A stretch of DNA of 64,000 bases. Source: Rhea pennata. Its lineage: Eukaryota; Chordata; Aves; Rheiformes; Rheidae. Below are positions 48,845-61,628 of this stretch, piece after piece. The DNA lies in assembly GCF_028389875.1 (NCBI RefSeq), contig NC_084678.1, positions 14,910,899 to 14,974,898 on the forward strand, written 5' to 3'. The notes under the pieces were generated by a model that saw only the letters and a list, made by a program, of their open reading frames with translations, was not told the origin of the DNA and made no database searches. The position numbers and the translations under genes are program-made. Position 1 is the stretch's first letter; the number at the start of each line of letters is the position of its first letter.

Positions 48845-50961
48845 CTTGCAGCTCTGACATAAATTACTTTAGTCCTTGACAGCGGGACACTGACCAGGGT
48901 CGCCTGATAAGGCGCAGAAAGCCTTGCATGTCTCTCCGTCCCACTCAGATATTTCACAATAAATGTCACTGGGAAAGAATAGACACTTCTGTACGCATTA
49001 GGCAGCTGCATGTTCCTGTCACCTTGGAAAGGAGGGCCGCGGTGTCAGCGCGGCCCCGGCAGGCAGGAACCAGCTGTTAATCTGTGCCGACATCCTTTTT
49101 CGCAGAGCAAGTGTGAACGGGGCGTTGCAAAAAAGCCAGGGGAGCGGGGATTAAAAATAGTCCCTCTGTGAGCACCTAGGCGTCCGCCGCCGGCACGGCG
49201 TCGGCAGGAGGGCCCCTGGGAGCCCGGGGCGGCCGCATCCCGCTCCTGCGCCCGCGGGGAGCCTCCCGGGGCCCGTGCCTCAGCCTCCCGGCGGCAGGGA
49301 CCTCGTGCTCTGCTCCCGCGGGCAGAGCATCTCCCGGTGCTTTTGCTAGCGGCCACGAGACATTTGGCCGTGGAGGCGCCGTGGACCAGCAGACCAGAGC
49401 TGCACGTCTTTGCCGGCGGCTGTTGCCTCCTTCCAGGACGCAACACAATTCCGGTGCGAAAGGTCCTGGGCACCGCGCTCGGGAGCGGGTAGACGCTGCT
49501 CGGCCACGTTTGAGCCGGGCGCGGGCTGAACGCGCTCGGATCTTGCCCGCCTTGCGCTCTCCTACCGGCACTCCTTCCCCAACAACCTCACGGATGGAAG
49601 ACCCCAGCCTCTTCCCCCTCTCCTTTCCCTAGCGACATCCTCGCCCCACGTTCGCGTTGCCGCAGTAGAAACCGTTCAGATTCTGGTCCCCAGTCGCTGC
49701 ACGGCCATCGCCGCTGCGGTACCCCGGCCCTTACAGCACGGCTTTGCTGGCCCAGATCTGCACCACGCACAGCTCCAACGTGCGATGCCTGCCAGGTCTC
49801 AGCTGTTCTTGGATCCCCCCGCACCCTGCAGACCTTCGGCACTTCGCCGCACGGCCTTTTAGGTGCGGGTCCCTTTTATGACTCCAGAAATTAGGAAACC
49901 TTTGGCGGAAGATGTCTGGTTCGCGTCTAACGGATTTAGGATACTCATTAAAGGGGTATTTCCCCCCCTTATCTAGCGCCGGATCTGGAGAGGCGCATGC
50001 TTGCCGCCGCGCTCCTGGGAGTTCACCCTCGCCTACGGAAAATAGCCCCGGCAAACACTGTTAGCCAAAACCTTCCCTACAGCCTGATGCTCAATATTTG
50101 ATTTTGCTCCTCTGTTTGGCCTTTTAATGTGGCTCTGCTTATTTTTATAGGTTTCCCAATCCACGTCCTCCCCAGATTGTTTATATTTTTGGAAAGCCTT
50201 CTGTTTAGTGCCTGTAATACCCCTGACATCCCTTAACTGCAGCGGTCTTCCGTTGCCCTTCTCTCTGCCGAGACTTAACTGGGATTTGTTTCAATACGCA
50301 TCTCTCAAACTGTTTATTAAACCACCTCCCAATTTATCTGCAAAAGATTTTCCGCGAGTTATAAAATCTCAATCAAAATTCCTTTGGGCGTTTTGCATTC
50401 CCCTCCTATGACCGCTAAATCCTATCTGCTCCCGGCGTGACCCCTTGGCCGGCGGCCCGGGCCGGAGCCGCTCGAGGAGCGGGCTGCTCCGGGCGCCCCG
50501 CGCGCTGCTGGCACCGACACCCGGCCCCAGCCCAGCGAATTCCCTCCTTTTCCAAGCAGGGAGCAGCATCGGGGCAGCTTTATATCCGTCCCGTGCAGGA
50601 GGCGTCTTCCCCACGCTACGTTCGCTAGAACCGCTCCGCTGCAAGTTTCTTCCCTTCTAAGCTTTTTTTTCCGGCTTTCCTGCAAGCAAGGGCCAGCTCT
50701 CTGCGCTGTTCCATCCCATTGCACCTAGTTTTAAGCCACATAACCTGCTAAATAATTCCCCTTCCACTTTGGTGTTTACATTCTTCAGATACTTTTCATG
50801 TCCCAACTCCTCTACCCCTTCGCCGGGTTATAGGCAGCCGCTTTCATCTCCCCGGGAGCAGCCTCCCGGGCAGCTCGGAGCCCGCCGGACCGCGCTCGCC
50901 CCCCGGCCCCCTGAGCGGGACGAGGAGGGATGGCACCTTCTACCAGCGCCCGGGACAGCTA

Positions 50962-50994
50962 TTTTTTTTTCTTTTTTTTTTTTTTTTCTTTTTT
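50962..50994 (+). repeat. T-rich tract, T9-C-T16-C-T6
   Basis: A nearly pure T run, followed about 50 bp later by an A11 run at 51039-51049, giving another inverted A/T pair. Confidence 0.9.
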
Positions 50995-51084
50995 GCCCAA
51001 AATGAGGATGCAAAAGTATGTCACCTATCTGGGGGAGGAAAAAAAAAAAGAGGCTTTGGAGTTCACTCCGACGAGCAGCTGTCA

Positions 51085-51420
51085 TACTCTATTTGCAGGA
51101 GGATAAAAACTCCTTAATGGCCTTCTGCATGCACAAGGATGTCACGTCAGCATTTCAAATCCTCCGGAGGGTTTTAAGCTTGGTGTCATTTGATTATATA
51201 TTTACATTAGCAAAGGAATGGCGAGTCAGTAATTGGAGTAATGCAGCTACACAGAAGGGGGGGATCACTATTACTTTAATATAAGCTATTTGCCCCAAAC
51301 ACAGCTCCTGACTAAGGTTACCTAAACAAAGCAGCTGCCTGCCTAATATATGCATGATACTTCAAAGGGAAAATTAGAAGGGACAAAATCAATGTGAAAG
51401 GATGAAGAATCCCAGAGGGT
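51085..51420. promoter_or_regulatory. AT-rich islet at the right edge of the CpG domain
   Basis: AT-rich interval with GATTATATATTTACATTAGC and TAATATATGCATGATAC, between CpG-rich blocks at 50.4-51.0 and 51.5-52.0 kb. No exon seen; regulatory role is inferred from composition. Confidence 0.3.
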
Positions 51421-51465
51421 CCTTATCAGGACCCTTCCAGTGGATGTTCCCATGTTTTAGTAGGG

Positions 51466-51485
51466 AAAAAAAAAAAAAAAAAAAA
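51466..51485 (+). repeat. Poly(A) tract, A20
   Basis: Twenty consecutive A directly before a CpG-rich block. Confidence 0.95.
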
Positions 51486-52029
51486 GACAACGGGAGCGTG
51501 AGCCTCTGAGGCTGATAGAGGGTTTTCCTCTGGCGAGACATCGAGGCTTTAAAAAAGCTGCGGCCGAGTGTGGGATCATTAAACACCTTCCGATTCCTTC
51601 CGCGCTGCCAATCACGGCAGCGGCAACCGCCCTCTCCGCGGCGTCTGCTGAGCCCTCTTTGAAAACCTCCCCATTTATCACCGCCGGGAGAGAGCCCGCG
51701 GAGACCGCTGGAGCCTGCTGCTTGTCAGCAGGGCACCTTATCTTCCCAAAACATTTACTTAACCCTTCGTCTCGCAGCGGGAACGATGGGAGCCCGGCCG
51801 CGGGCGCCCGCAGCCGCCGAGCCGCGGGTGGAGGAAGGCGAAGAGCGCGCAAGCGGGTTTGGGGCGCGCGCGTTCAGCCCGGCGTCGGGAGCAGCTGCAT
51901 CCACGCTGCTGCGTGGATTTGGGTGCTAAACATCTCCACGGGCCCGCGCTATCACCCGCCCCCCGAGATGGACTGTCTTAACATTAGCCTCTGCCTCCTT
52001 GGAAAGGGTCATTGCAACTCCTGAGCAGA

Positions 52030-54780
52030 GATTTGCTTTTCAGTTCACTCTGCCAGGCGCAGATGTCCAAGGAGGAGGCTTCTCTAGCTGCACTCAGGCA
52101 AAGGAGCGCACAGTCCGCGTTAATCCTCGCGGTAATACGAACAGCTGCGCCCTCCACGCCTGCCAAACCATGGAGCATTTCAACCCTCTCAGCCTTTCCA
52201 CTGACTCCAACTGACTGGCTTTGGATCATGCCGTGATCTTCCCTCAGGTGATTCAAGAACAACGTGCCGACAGATCCGCCAACGGGTGACGGCAAGTACG
52301 AAGGCACTAGTCTAGCGATGCAGCAGGGAAAAAAAAAAGCAAACAAAAAAAGCACAACAAAAAATGACAAAATACAAATGACTTCTCGTAGCTGTTTTCC
52401 CAGTTACAAAAAGCCTGCAGCTAACTGGTTTAGCAGTTGCACCAGAGACAGTAAACCAAGCCGCATTTCTGAAGCTGCATTTTAAGTCTTATACAACCCA
52501 AAGTATTGCACTGACATCTACAAAAGCATTGGGAGTTCACGTTTTTAATCTATGAATATAGACTTGCAGATCACCATAGTGCTTGACAATGTGACTGCCT
52601 CAGGAAACGTGGAATAAAGTCAGTACCAAGCAGTTATCACGGTGGAGGCAGTCTGACGCACCTCTCAATTCTGGTCTGTGTTATTACAATCTCTGAAGTG
52701 TTTTAATTAGCCTTCCTTAACCAACTCACTTAGAGCTGGGCCTGAGGCTGATCTATGCTTGCGCACCTCCTAGTACTTCAGCAATTAATGCTATCCAGGT
52801 GGTCGCCCCAAGTCATTCTGGGGGAATATAGGAAGGAAGAAACAGGAACTTCATGCTTCCAGGCCATGTCTGCACCATCATTCAGTTAAGCACATATTCA
52901 CAGCCATACTGGAAACTCATTTCTCCTCTGTTGGAATTTATTGCTTAGACTTTGCCCACTCATTTTCTAGCTATGCTCAGCTGAAGACTCAGGGCCTTGC
53001 CTAAGGATGCACTTCCCAGGGAGTCTGGGAATGGTCATACCTCCGCTTGGGTCCAAGCTCTTGTGCATTTGGTCTGCACAGGTCAGACTTCTGTGGAACG
53101 AGAGGTGCCCCAGCAGTACTGTGAAACTAGCTCCTCCTAAGTCCTCCTAAGCTAGCAACTGAGTGGAAGCTACAACCAGGCTAAAAGCAAATCAGAAGAA
53201 TGAGAAATGAAATGAAAGAAAATGAGTCATAGGGCTCAGAAAGCTCAGCCTGATTCCCAAGTCCACTCTTCATCCTGTAAGGCTGGACATGGCTACAAGC
53301 AGTCCCTAGCCCTTCCTCACATCGTGTGGATGGGCACAAGTGAACATTGCATAGCTTGCCAATAATCACAGGATTCTGGAGCTTTCAGAATTATCTGTGT
53401 TGGGTTGGGGTACTGGAAAAGGGCATATTTTAACTGGACCACCTAGTTCATGCCTATAGAGAATGTGCAGCCATGACTAGGCACATCCTGGTCTCTACCA
53501 AAAGCTGCCAAAGCTATCCTCCCTTTGACAAAAGAGCTTCTTAACTCACATGTCTCGTGTGATGTTTAGGGTCCTTTGTGAGGAGAAAGGCTATTTACTC
53601 TTCAGCAATGAGTGCTTATACTCTGAGTGTCACTGCTGGCGAGTGCCTAATGCCCTATTTGCTGGCCAGCACAGCCTTGCAGATGCCACCCTGTTGTTAC
53701 AGAGGTGCAGGAAAGGACCTTCAGTAAAGGAAGGCACTCCTTCAAATATAGCTTAGACTGCATCTATGAAAATCATGTTCTCCTAGCCCTTGGTTGTAAG
53801 AGATGAATGAGAGTGACATTACCTGCCACTACAGAACAGCACTTAGTATAGCTATCTAGAGGACATCCCTCTGGACCATCCAGCTAGAGATCAGCAGCAT
53901 GCATACAGGGTGCAGGGATCTTTAGGACTCTGAGCACATGAACAAAGCTCTCTGGTCATCCCTGCTTTGCTTACCATAAGCAGTGCTTGAAGAGTGAACA
54001 ACAGTGTCCTGGATTTGAGCAAGGGTGTAACACTTGAGATGACCAATCTAAATTTCACTGAACTCAGTGAAACGCCTGCAATAAGAGTTAGATCAAACAA
54101 CATTCACTGAACTCTTTCTAGCAAGAGCCTAGTTCCTCTGCATAAGGGGGAAAAAATGTGTTCAGAGCTATGCAGCTGTGCGCTTGGGCAGTTGACATTT
54201 TGGTCTTTGTCCAATAGGAAAATTAGTGATGCTTTCACGTTACTCTCCATCCTTTTCAGAGCCAGTGGGAGGCATTGCCTTGCTCTCAAAACATTAATTC
54301 TTATAAAGATCTGTGACTAATAGAGTTTCTTTAGTGCCTTTTCTTTTCCATAGGCTTATGTGATTTTGGACAAGGCAATGCACAAGCTTTCTATTGATAG
54401 AACAGATAAACTCCCTCATCTTATACCATCTTATATCACAGCTTTTGAACAATACTGTGATAGAGAAAAAGTACATGCAATAGGTCAAAGGAAGGGTGGC
54501 ATATTTTAAGCAGCATAGGAGAAATAAGCATCCCACCTTTATCCATTTGCTAAAAAATAAAATTAAGAGACACAGGATGCAAGTAGGCTCAAATAGCTTT
54601 GAATCTAGGAAGAGCTTTGCTACAAGGAAGGAAAGAAGACTTTGGATGTAGCTTTTACAACATTCATGCTAGAAAAGCTATAGGAACGTGACATATATTT
54701 AGTCAACATGCCTTGAACTAGAGGACACCGCTGTTTAACTCATGACTCCCATTTCCTCATGTTTTTATTGAGAAAGGCTC
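52030..54780. other. AT-rich intergenic DNA right of the CpG domain
   Basis: CpG content falls sharply near 52.3 kb. Only short open frames follow, with no splice-supported exon, repeat or RNA gene that I can name. Confidence 0.5.
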
Positions 54781-55420
54781 ACTGAGATTGCCAGATATCT
54801 GACATATTCCATGTTAGCGAAGATAGTCCTCTGGCCTGGAACACATGATCTGCTGTTTTTACAGAGCGTTACTGGACTGACTGGTGAAGTGGCTGTCATA
54901 TTGCAACGGTGTCCTTTCCTCGAGCTAAATGACATTCCCATACTCTTGGCAGCAGAAGGCATGCTTCTCCTGCGGTGGAAGCGTTCGGAGGAAAGCCCCA
55001 CGTGCTTTGGCAATGCCATCCGGGTACCTGGCAAAGATCACTCGACACTGCCTGCCCTCATTCCATCCCTCACTACCTCCATGACGATAGTGAGGGCTTG
55101 CAAGCATGTCTGTCCTCATCCTAACATGGAAAAACGTTACAAAAATCAGTCTTAAGGGAAGAGAAAGATGCCATGGTCCAGAAGGAAAGATGCAGTATCT
55201 CACAGCTGGTTAGGATGGAGAGGAAAGACCAGGGTTCTAGCTTGCAACAGAAGAGGGCTAGTGCAACCACGAGGCACAAGCTACGGCATGGGTGGTTAAA
55301 CACGCTGAAGGTGGCTGAGCTGGCCCAACACAGGGTTGCTACACAGTATTCCACCTGGTGCACTCAAAAATTTAATGGCAGTGGTTTAAAGTGTTTTCAT
55401 CCACTCCACAAGTGAGGAGG
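54781..55420. other. Low-stop block, possible decayed transposon or orphan exon
   Basis: Three overlapping open frames: plus 54811-55155 (114 codons), minus 54765-55034 and minus 54925-55203. CpG is raised against the AT-rich surroundings. A pyrimidine-rich acceptor-like CTGTTTTTACAG precedes most of the plus frame. I do not recognise any of the three proteins. Confidence 0.2.
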
Positions 55421-58400
55421 CAGATGTCTGAGGATGGCAACATCCTAGAGTCCCACTGCCAGATCCACCTGGACTCAGCTTTGGCCTCTCACCTGAGGGC
55501 TCTGACAGATGACATATACTCCCTTAAATGGGGTTTACAAGGTACCTAAAACACTTTAAGCCACTTCCAGGAAAGTGAAACATTTAGCACTTGAGTTGGC
55601 ATGAGAGCACACACATAGGCTATCACCATACTTGTTTAGGTGCGGTGACAGCCTCGTTCCTGAGCTCAGTGCTACAGAGTTAAAGATAAAGGAACCATTC
55701 TGGGCTCATCAGAAGTACTAAGGGGATTTTTGGAGCATACCAGAACTGTAGGTCTATGTAGAGCTCTCTTTTTCTTGGGATTGGTTGTGCAGGAGATATG
55801 GAAACCTGTTGGATGGATGAACATTACTGGTTACATGGTAGTTGACAGCATCACCAATACTATAGCAATGGGTCCCACCCAGGCAAGCACCTTCAACATA
55901 GCTCCTTTAGAAATAATATTTTGTAGGAAGAGAGAAAGATGCCCTGTGTTTCTCCTCTAGGCAGTACATCTACTAGAGTAATTTTTCTCCCCTCCACCTG
56001 AGGGAAATCAATTTAACAGTGTCAGGAGACCATCAGGAAGAAGTCATACTGTTGCACAATTATACAGAATGCGTAAGTTAAATCACACCTTCAAACTTTC
56101 CTTTAAGTGGAAATACTCCACACCAAGCCCACTGAATCCAGAGCTTTTGAGTTGCCCCATTCAGGCCCCTTCTGCCCAAGCCTTACCCAGAGGAGAAGTG
56201 TTTCTTTCATGGTAGCAATGCCAAGCTAATGGGCTAGCTGCTGCTTAAGCACACCAAGACTAACTCTAGCTCATAGAGTTTGAGATAGCACTAAAGTTGA
56301 AAAAGAGACATTAAGCCCTCATAACATCAATTAAGACATCATGGTATTTTGCCAGCTTACAATTAACTGGCTGTTAGAGATCAGATGCAATAGGCTAGTA
56401 CCCACGAGTGCTGGTTTTCTGGCTGTCTGCTAGCTTGCTATTAACACAACTGTGAAAGGAGAGCCTACGAGAGCCCTGCAATTAAGTTTTATCCACCAAA
56501 GAAGTTATGAAATTAAATTGGAGGAAGACAATTGTGAAGCAACAGGAAACAAAATGAGATATCCAGGCTGTCATCAGGAGCCATGGGAAAACTTAGCATA
56601 GAAATAATCCCTTGAAAATACTCAGCTGTTATAACAGCAAAACTTTATTGGCTAATTAAGCAAGTAGGAATGCATGCAATACCCTGGACTGTCCCGTATG
56701 CAGATAAATAGCTGCAGGTGGAGCCAAGCAGAGCAGGCCATGATAAAGGTCCCAGGTAAGGCAGGAGTCACCTGTGAGTGCTTCCTAAGCAGAGCCCAAC
56801 CCAACCAAGGTGGTGGGTGGGGGAAGCCCAACCAAAACAAACAAGCAAGCAAACAAACAACAAAAAAACCCTGGAGCAAAGAGGAGACTTGACTTCTCCC
56901 TGGCACGATAGCTAGGAGCCAGCCAGGACCGTTCAAGTGGACTCACAGTTATTACTGCTTCCATATAGTTACACCAGTCCTGATCCCACATATCAATGCA
57001 TCAGAATGGTATCATACAACCTTTTCTCCTTCATTTCCTGCAAAGATGAAGAAGTCACCTGAACTGTAATTAAAGATACTATAGCAGCAAGAGTAGGACT
57101 ACCAGAGCCAACCAAACCTACCTGGCTTGCTTTCCTGCAGCAGCAGCAAAGACTGTAACACAGGAGACCGTACAGACCTCTGGGGAGCCTGCCCTATGCC
57201 CTGAGCAGGCACCAGCACAGCCCACTCACTCCCCTAAACACCCACCCCAGCACCGTTTCTTCTCTTTTATAGCCCGGCCCCTTCACCCACAATCCTCCAA
57301 CCTGCGCTGGGGAGGTGCTACCTGCTCTTAAAAAGGCACCATCCAGATCCAGCCTGGTCTGAAAGAAACGTGGAAAATGCTGTGCAGGAAACCTTTAGGC
57401 TGTGAGTGAACCACCAGCAGCAACAGAAGTGCCGTAGCCAAGGGTGAACACGTGCAAGTCACCGCCTCTTGCTTGGGCAACACAGAGTTGCTTTGGCCAA
57501 GTTTATTCACTTGAATTGCTACCATGGCAAGGGACAACGGCACCTTCGGCTGAAGGGCAGAGCTTCTGCTCACTGCTGGGTTCCAGAAGGAAGTGCAGAA
57601 TAAATATTTTATTCACAACTAGTCATTATCCATTCATTGTCACTTCAATGAAATGGCTCCACTTTACAGGGCATTTAGTCTGAAGGATTAAAAAAATTTT
57701 TCATGTTCCTGCACTTTCATTCATTTAACATTTTTCCGGATATGCTTCCCAGTCTTTACTCATGTTGTTCCTTTACCCATCACAATCCTCTTTTAGGTGT
57801 AATGTTGTTATCTATTGTTTTAATCCCAAAATGGTGAGGGAGTGCTATGCAGGAAAATAAAAAAAAATTATGGGAAATAGGCCCAGCAAATGGAGTTAAG
57901 TAGAGATAGGAAGGAGCCAGGGTCTGTCAGCTCCCCAGAGTCCCGCAGGATGCCTGTGAGTGACAGACAGTATTTCCTGAGTATCAGACAAGGCCAAACA
58001 AATTTCTTGATAAACTAATTAAGTAAATGTGTTGAAACAATGTGAGCATGATTGGATCTTTGCTCACTGCCTGCAGACAGGCTTGGAGCTGCTCCTGGGG
58101 CAACAGGCAAGCTTTCGGCTGCTGAGCTGCTCCTGCTTTGCAAGCTGCACGTCGCCGGGGGACAAACCACGTTTCTGGGGAGATGATGACCAAACGAAGC
58201 GATGAGCCTCGTTCATAGAGTGGGGCGCGTGGGAGCGGGCTGTGACAAGGGCACCCATCGTCTCCAAGTCGTGTGGGGTCTTCAGCGCCTGCTGCTGGGA
58301 GACCCGTGGGCTGTGTGGCACTAAGGCCTTTGTCCTGCTATGTCAAATGAGGAAGGGTTTCCTTACGGGATCTACTTGATAAAAACCAGGGGGTGCCAAG

Positions 58401-61400
58401 CTGGGCAGAGGCACACTGCAGCCCTGTCGGCCAGGCTCCCACCCCGTGCCAGGTGCTCACTCATGGGTGATGCCTCCCTGGGGGTGTGGTGCCTTGGTGG
58501 TGAGATCTGCAGGGAGCCCTGGTGAATAAGTTTTGCCACGTCTGGACCAGCTTGGGGACCTCTGCCTTGGCACTGGGAGCGCTGGGAGATGTGGTGCAGG
58601 GACCTCGGGGCGATAGCTATGGATAAAAATAGCTGCACACATGCATTTACTCTTACTGCTGATGTTGTTGGGGTTGCCAGTGAGGGCAAAGAGGAAGGAG
58701 GTGGTGGCATCCTGAGGAAGCCTGTGAATCCATCACCGCTCTCTGGGGTGACCCTTGGAGCAGCTGCCCTGGGGGCTGCCTGAGCTGGTTTCCACGTCCG
58801 CTCGGTTCAGCACCGTGCACATGGCCTCCCTCTTCAGCCAACGGGTCTGCACCAAGCCCTGGCCCTGATCGTGCAGAGCCTGAGCCTTTAGCCCCTCTCT
58901 CATTTCTTCATTACACGAGAGGTGCCATCACGTCCAGTGTGACCGCACATGCCTGGCATTCTCTGCCCTTGTTCTTTTGTGGCTAAAACAGTCATCAGAC
59001 ACTCAGGAGAGCAGTGCCGGGGCTGCAGGGACGCCCACTGCCAGGGCGGTGGGGACTCTCTTCCTCTCCCCTCTCAGTGCAGGACCGCTGGCAGCAGCAT
59101 TTGTTTAGAAACCAAGGCAGAAAGAAATATTCCTGTGCTGCGTGCTTGCTTGTGGAATGAAAGATTACATCCTATTCTCGTAACGGCTGCCTCTGCCCTC
59201 TATCCTTCCTTCTCCTCCCTCTTGGTCCTCCTCTGCCTTCCAAACATAACGTAAAGGCCGCGCATATCCTGAGCAATGTTCGCTCAGACGTGGCAACCTG
59301 GACTTGACCCCTGAGGTTCTGGCTCCACCGAGTCTTCCTGACCGTTTCGAGCAGCAGGAACCTCTGTCAGTGGCGGTGATGGATGGGTTCAGTGGGAGAG
59401 AGGCCTACGGACAAAAAGTCTCGCAAACACAGTGACAGGCAAAAATAATAAAAAAAGACCCTGAGCTCTGCCTGCTCCGAGCAGAGCTGGGGAAGGGCCC
59501 GCTCACGTGCAGCAGCCACAGAGAGCTGTCCCTCCTCCAGGACTGCCTGGTTCTCACCATCCTTCTCTTAGCTCAGGCTGTGCGTAGGGTGCTTATCCCT
59601 TGCCCAGGTGCAGGCTGGCTTTCAGGCCTTCCAATACTTCAGCTTGGCCACCAATAGCTAGAAATAAAACGAATAACGGTAAACGTTTCTCCAGCGCGTT
59701 ATGACGACAGTGGAGGTGCGGGTCCTCCAGATGGAGGGAGTGCCGCGGTGGGGCAGCCTGAGCGGGTAAACACCTGAGGAGACGTTTCTGTTCAGAAGTC
59801 AGCTCCCCAACAAGCAGACTGGCCATACTTGTACCTTGAACCAAATGTTACAGTCAGACTGAGATGACTGGCTTGACTGACGTTATTTCATGATACTGTG
59901 CAGTACCAGACAGATTTTGGGCAAGACCCAACTCTTCAGGACCATACTACCCATGAGATGTCACTGAATGTGAAGAGTTTGGGCATCCCTGTCCAGTGCC
60001 CACCCCTCGTGGCTGCCAGTTCCCTGGATTGGGATGTGTGGTTCACACTGCAGGAATCCCCAACAGGACACATCCTGGAGATGAGTTTCAGAGACATCGG
60101 CCTCTGAACTAACCTCTGCAGTATCTGAGCAGCCAAAGTGGCCAGAAGAGAAAATGAGGGAAGAGGAGAGAGGATCTGACCACCTGTTTCTGTCTCTTTT
60201 TTCAGGTTAAGTTGTTTCCTTATAAGAGGAACACACACCCTGCAGTCCAAATATTAGCTGAGTTCCCATTTTAGGCAATGCCACCATTAGCAAACTCAAT
60301 CCCAGCATGCGCTTGCACCCACTCTCCGTTTCATGACATTTTAACACTGAAACTCTGTTCATTTTTTAAGACTAGTCTTGCTTTTATTATGTATCCAGCA
60401 CAAAAGGCAAGCCCTGGAGGTAATCTGAACTTTGGGTCACCAGTAACCCGTGGATGCTGGATTAGGGGAACATCAAATTCAAAGGACAAGTCACAGATTC
60501 AAGTTGATCTTTCCCTACTGAGATAAACACTAGAAAGAGAAGTGAAGAGAAATGAGAGAAAAAATACCCTCCTCTTTAAAGAGATTCTTGCAGGGAAATC
60601 AGATCTCTGATCTTTGCATTACACTGCAATTTCCATAGCCCGTTGGAGCAAATGGAAAGGTTTTGACTCGGTCAGGTGGTGGTTATGTTGGAAGAGCACC
60701 GCTGTTGCCCACAGGAGTAGCAGAGTCAGCCAGATAAGAGCAGGGGACCACGAAGCGGGGAGGCGGTGCGAGGCCGCTCTGGGCGTCGCGGGGGCCCTTC
60801 GCCCTGGCAGCCCCGGAGGCAATCGCCGCCTCCTCGCACAGGCCACGTAGCACCAGCCCTGCCTGCTCCTTGCACTGGCGAAGTCATTCACACGTTTTGT
60901 CCCTCTATGGAGGGACACCAGTCTTGCTCCACCGCCAAAGCAGCAGACAGGTTGTGCAAACTGTTTCCTTCAACGGCAGCGATCGAGAGTAAAGCAAGTC
61001 CTTTGGAAACACTGACGATGACCACGGAATAGGGGTTATTAAAACACGGGGGCTATATGTACTTCGAACTCCTGCCCTTATTGCCTCTGCCCATTACTTC
61101 ACCTGGTACTTTATGATGGGTTATGCTAACATACATGAAATTTAATTTCCGGTTATTAGCCCACATAAGGGTATTACTGTTTTCACAGAAATTACATTGC
61201 TTCTAATTAGTGCTGCCCTTTGGTTTATGGTATGTTGTTTTTCTTGAAAACCTTTGAACCAGGTTATACACCAACTGAAAGGCATTCTGGGGCTGTTGCA
61301 AAGATTAACTCTTTCAAATAAATACAGGCTCATTCATCTGCAAGTATTACGCTGTTGCGAAGGAAGGGGAACTCAGGAAACGCTACCCTGTTCTTGGCTT

Positions 61401-61568
61401 TTCTTTGGTTTTCTCTATATGATTTTTTGTGCCTTCTTGTTTTTGGCATCTTATTTTTCAGCTGTGCCAAAGGAAGTGTCCTTCTTTTCCATTGCCATCA
61501 CAGGATGGGCACAACAAAGCAAGGGCAGTTGCCTTCCAGAGGCATTTAGCAATTGCCCTGCTTCTGCT
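55421..61568. other. AT-rich intergenic DNA without recognisable gene
   Basis: About 6 kb with a (CAAA)n-like tract at 56836-56872, a mildly GC-rich stretch at 58.1-58.9 kb and a small CpG-rich patch at about 60.73-60.86 kb. Open frames are short. No exon of GATA5 or of another known gene was recognised. Confidence 0.5.
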
Positions 61569-61583
61569 AAAAAAAAAAAAAAA

Positions 61584-61614
<31 letters not shown>

Positions 61615-61628
61615 AAAGAAAAAAAAGT
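61569..61628 (+). repeat. Purine tract, A25 then (GA)n
   Basis: Twenty-five A, about ten GA repeats, then more A-rich sequence: 60 purines without interruption. Confidence 0.95.
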
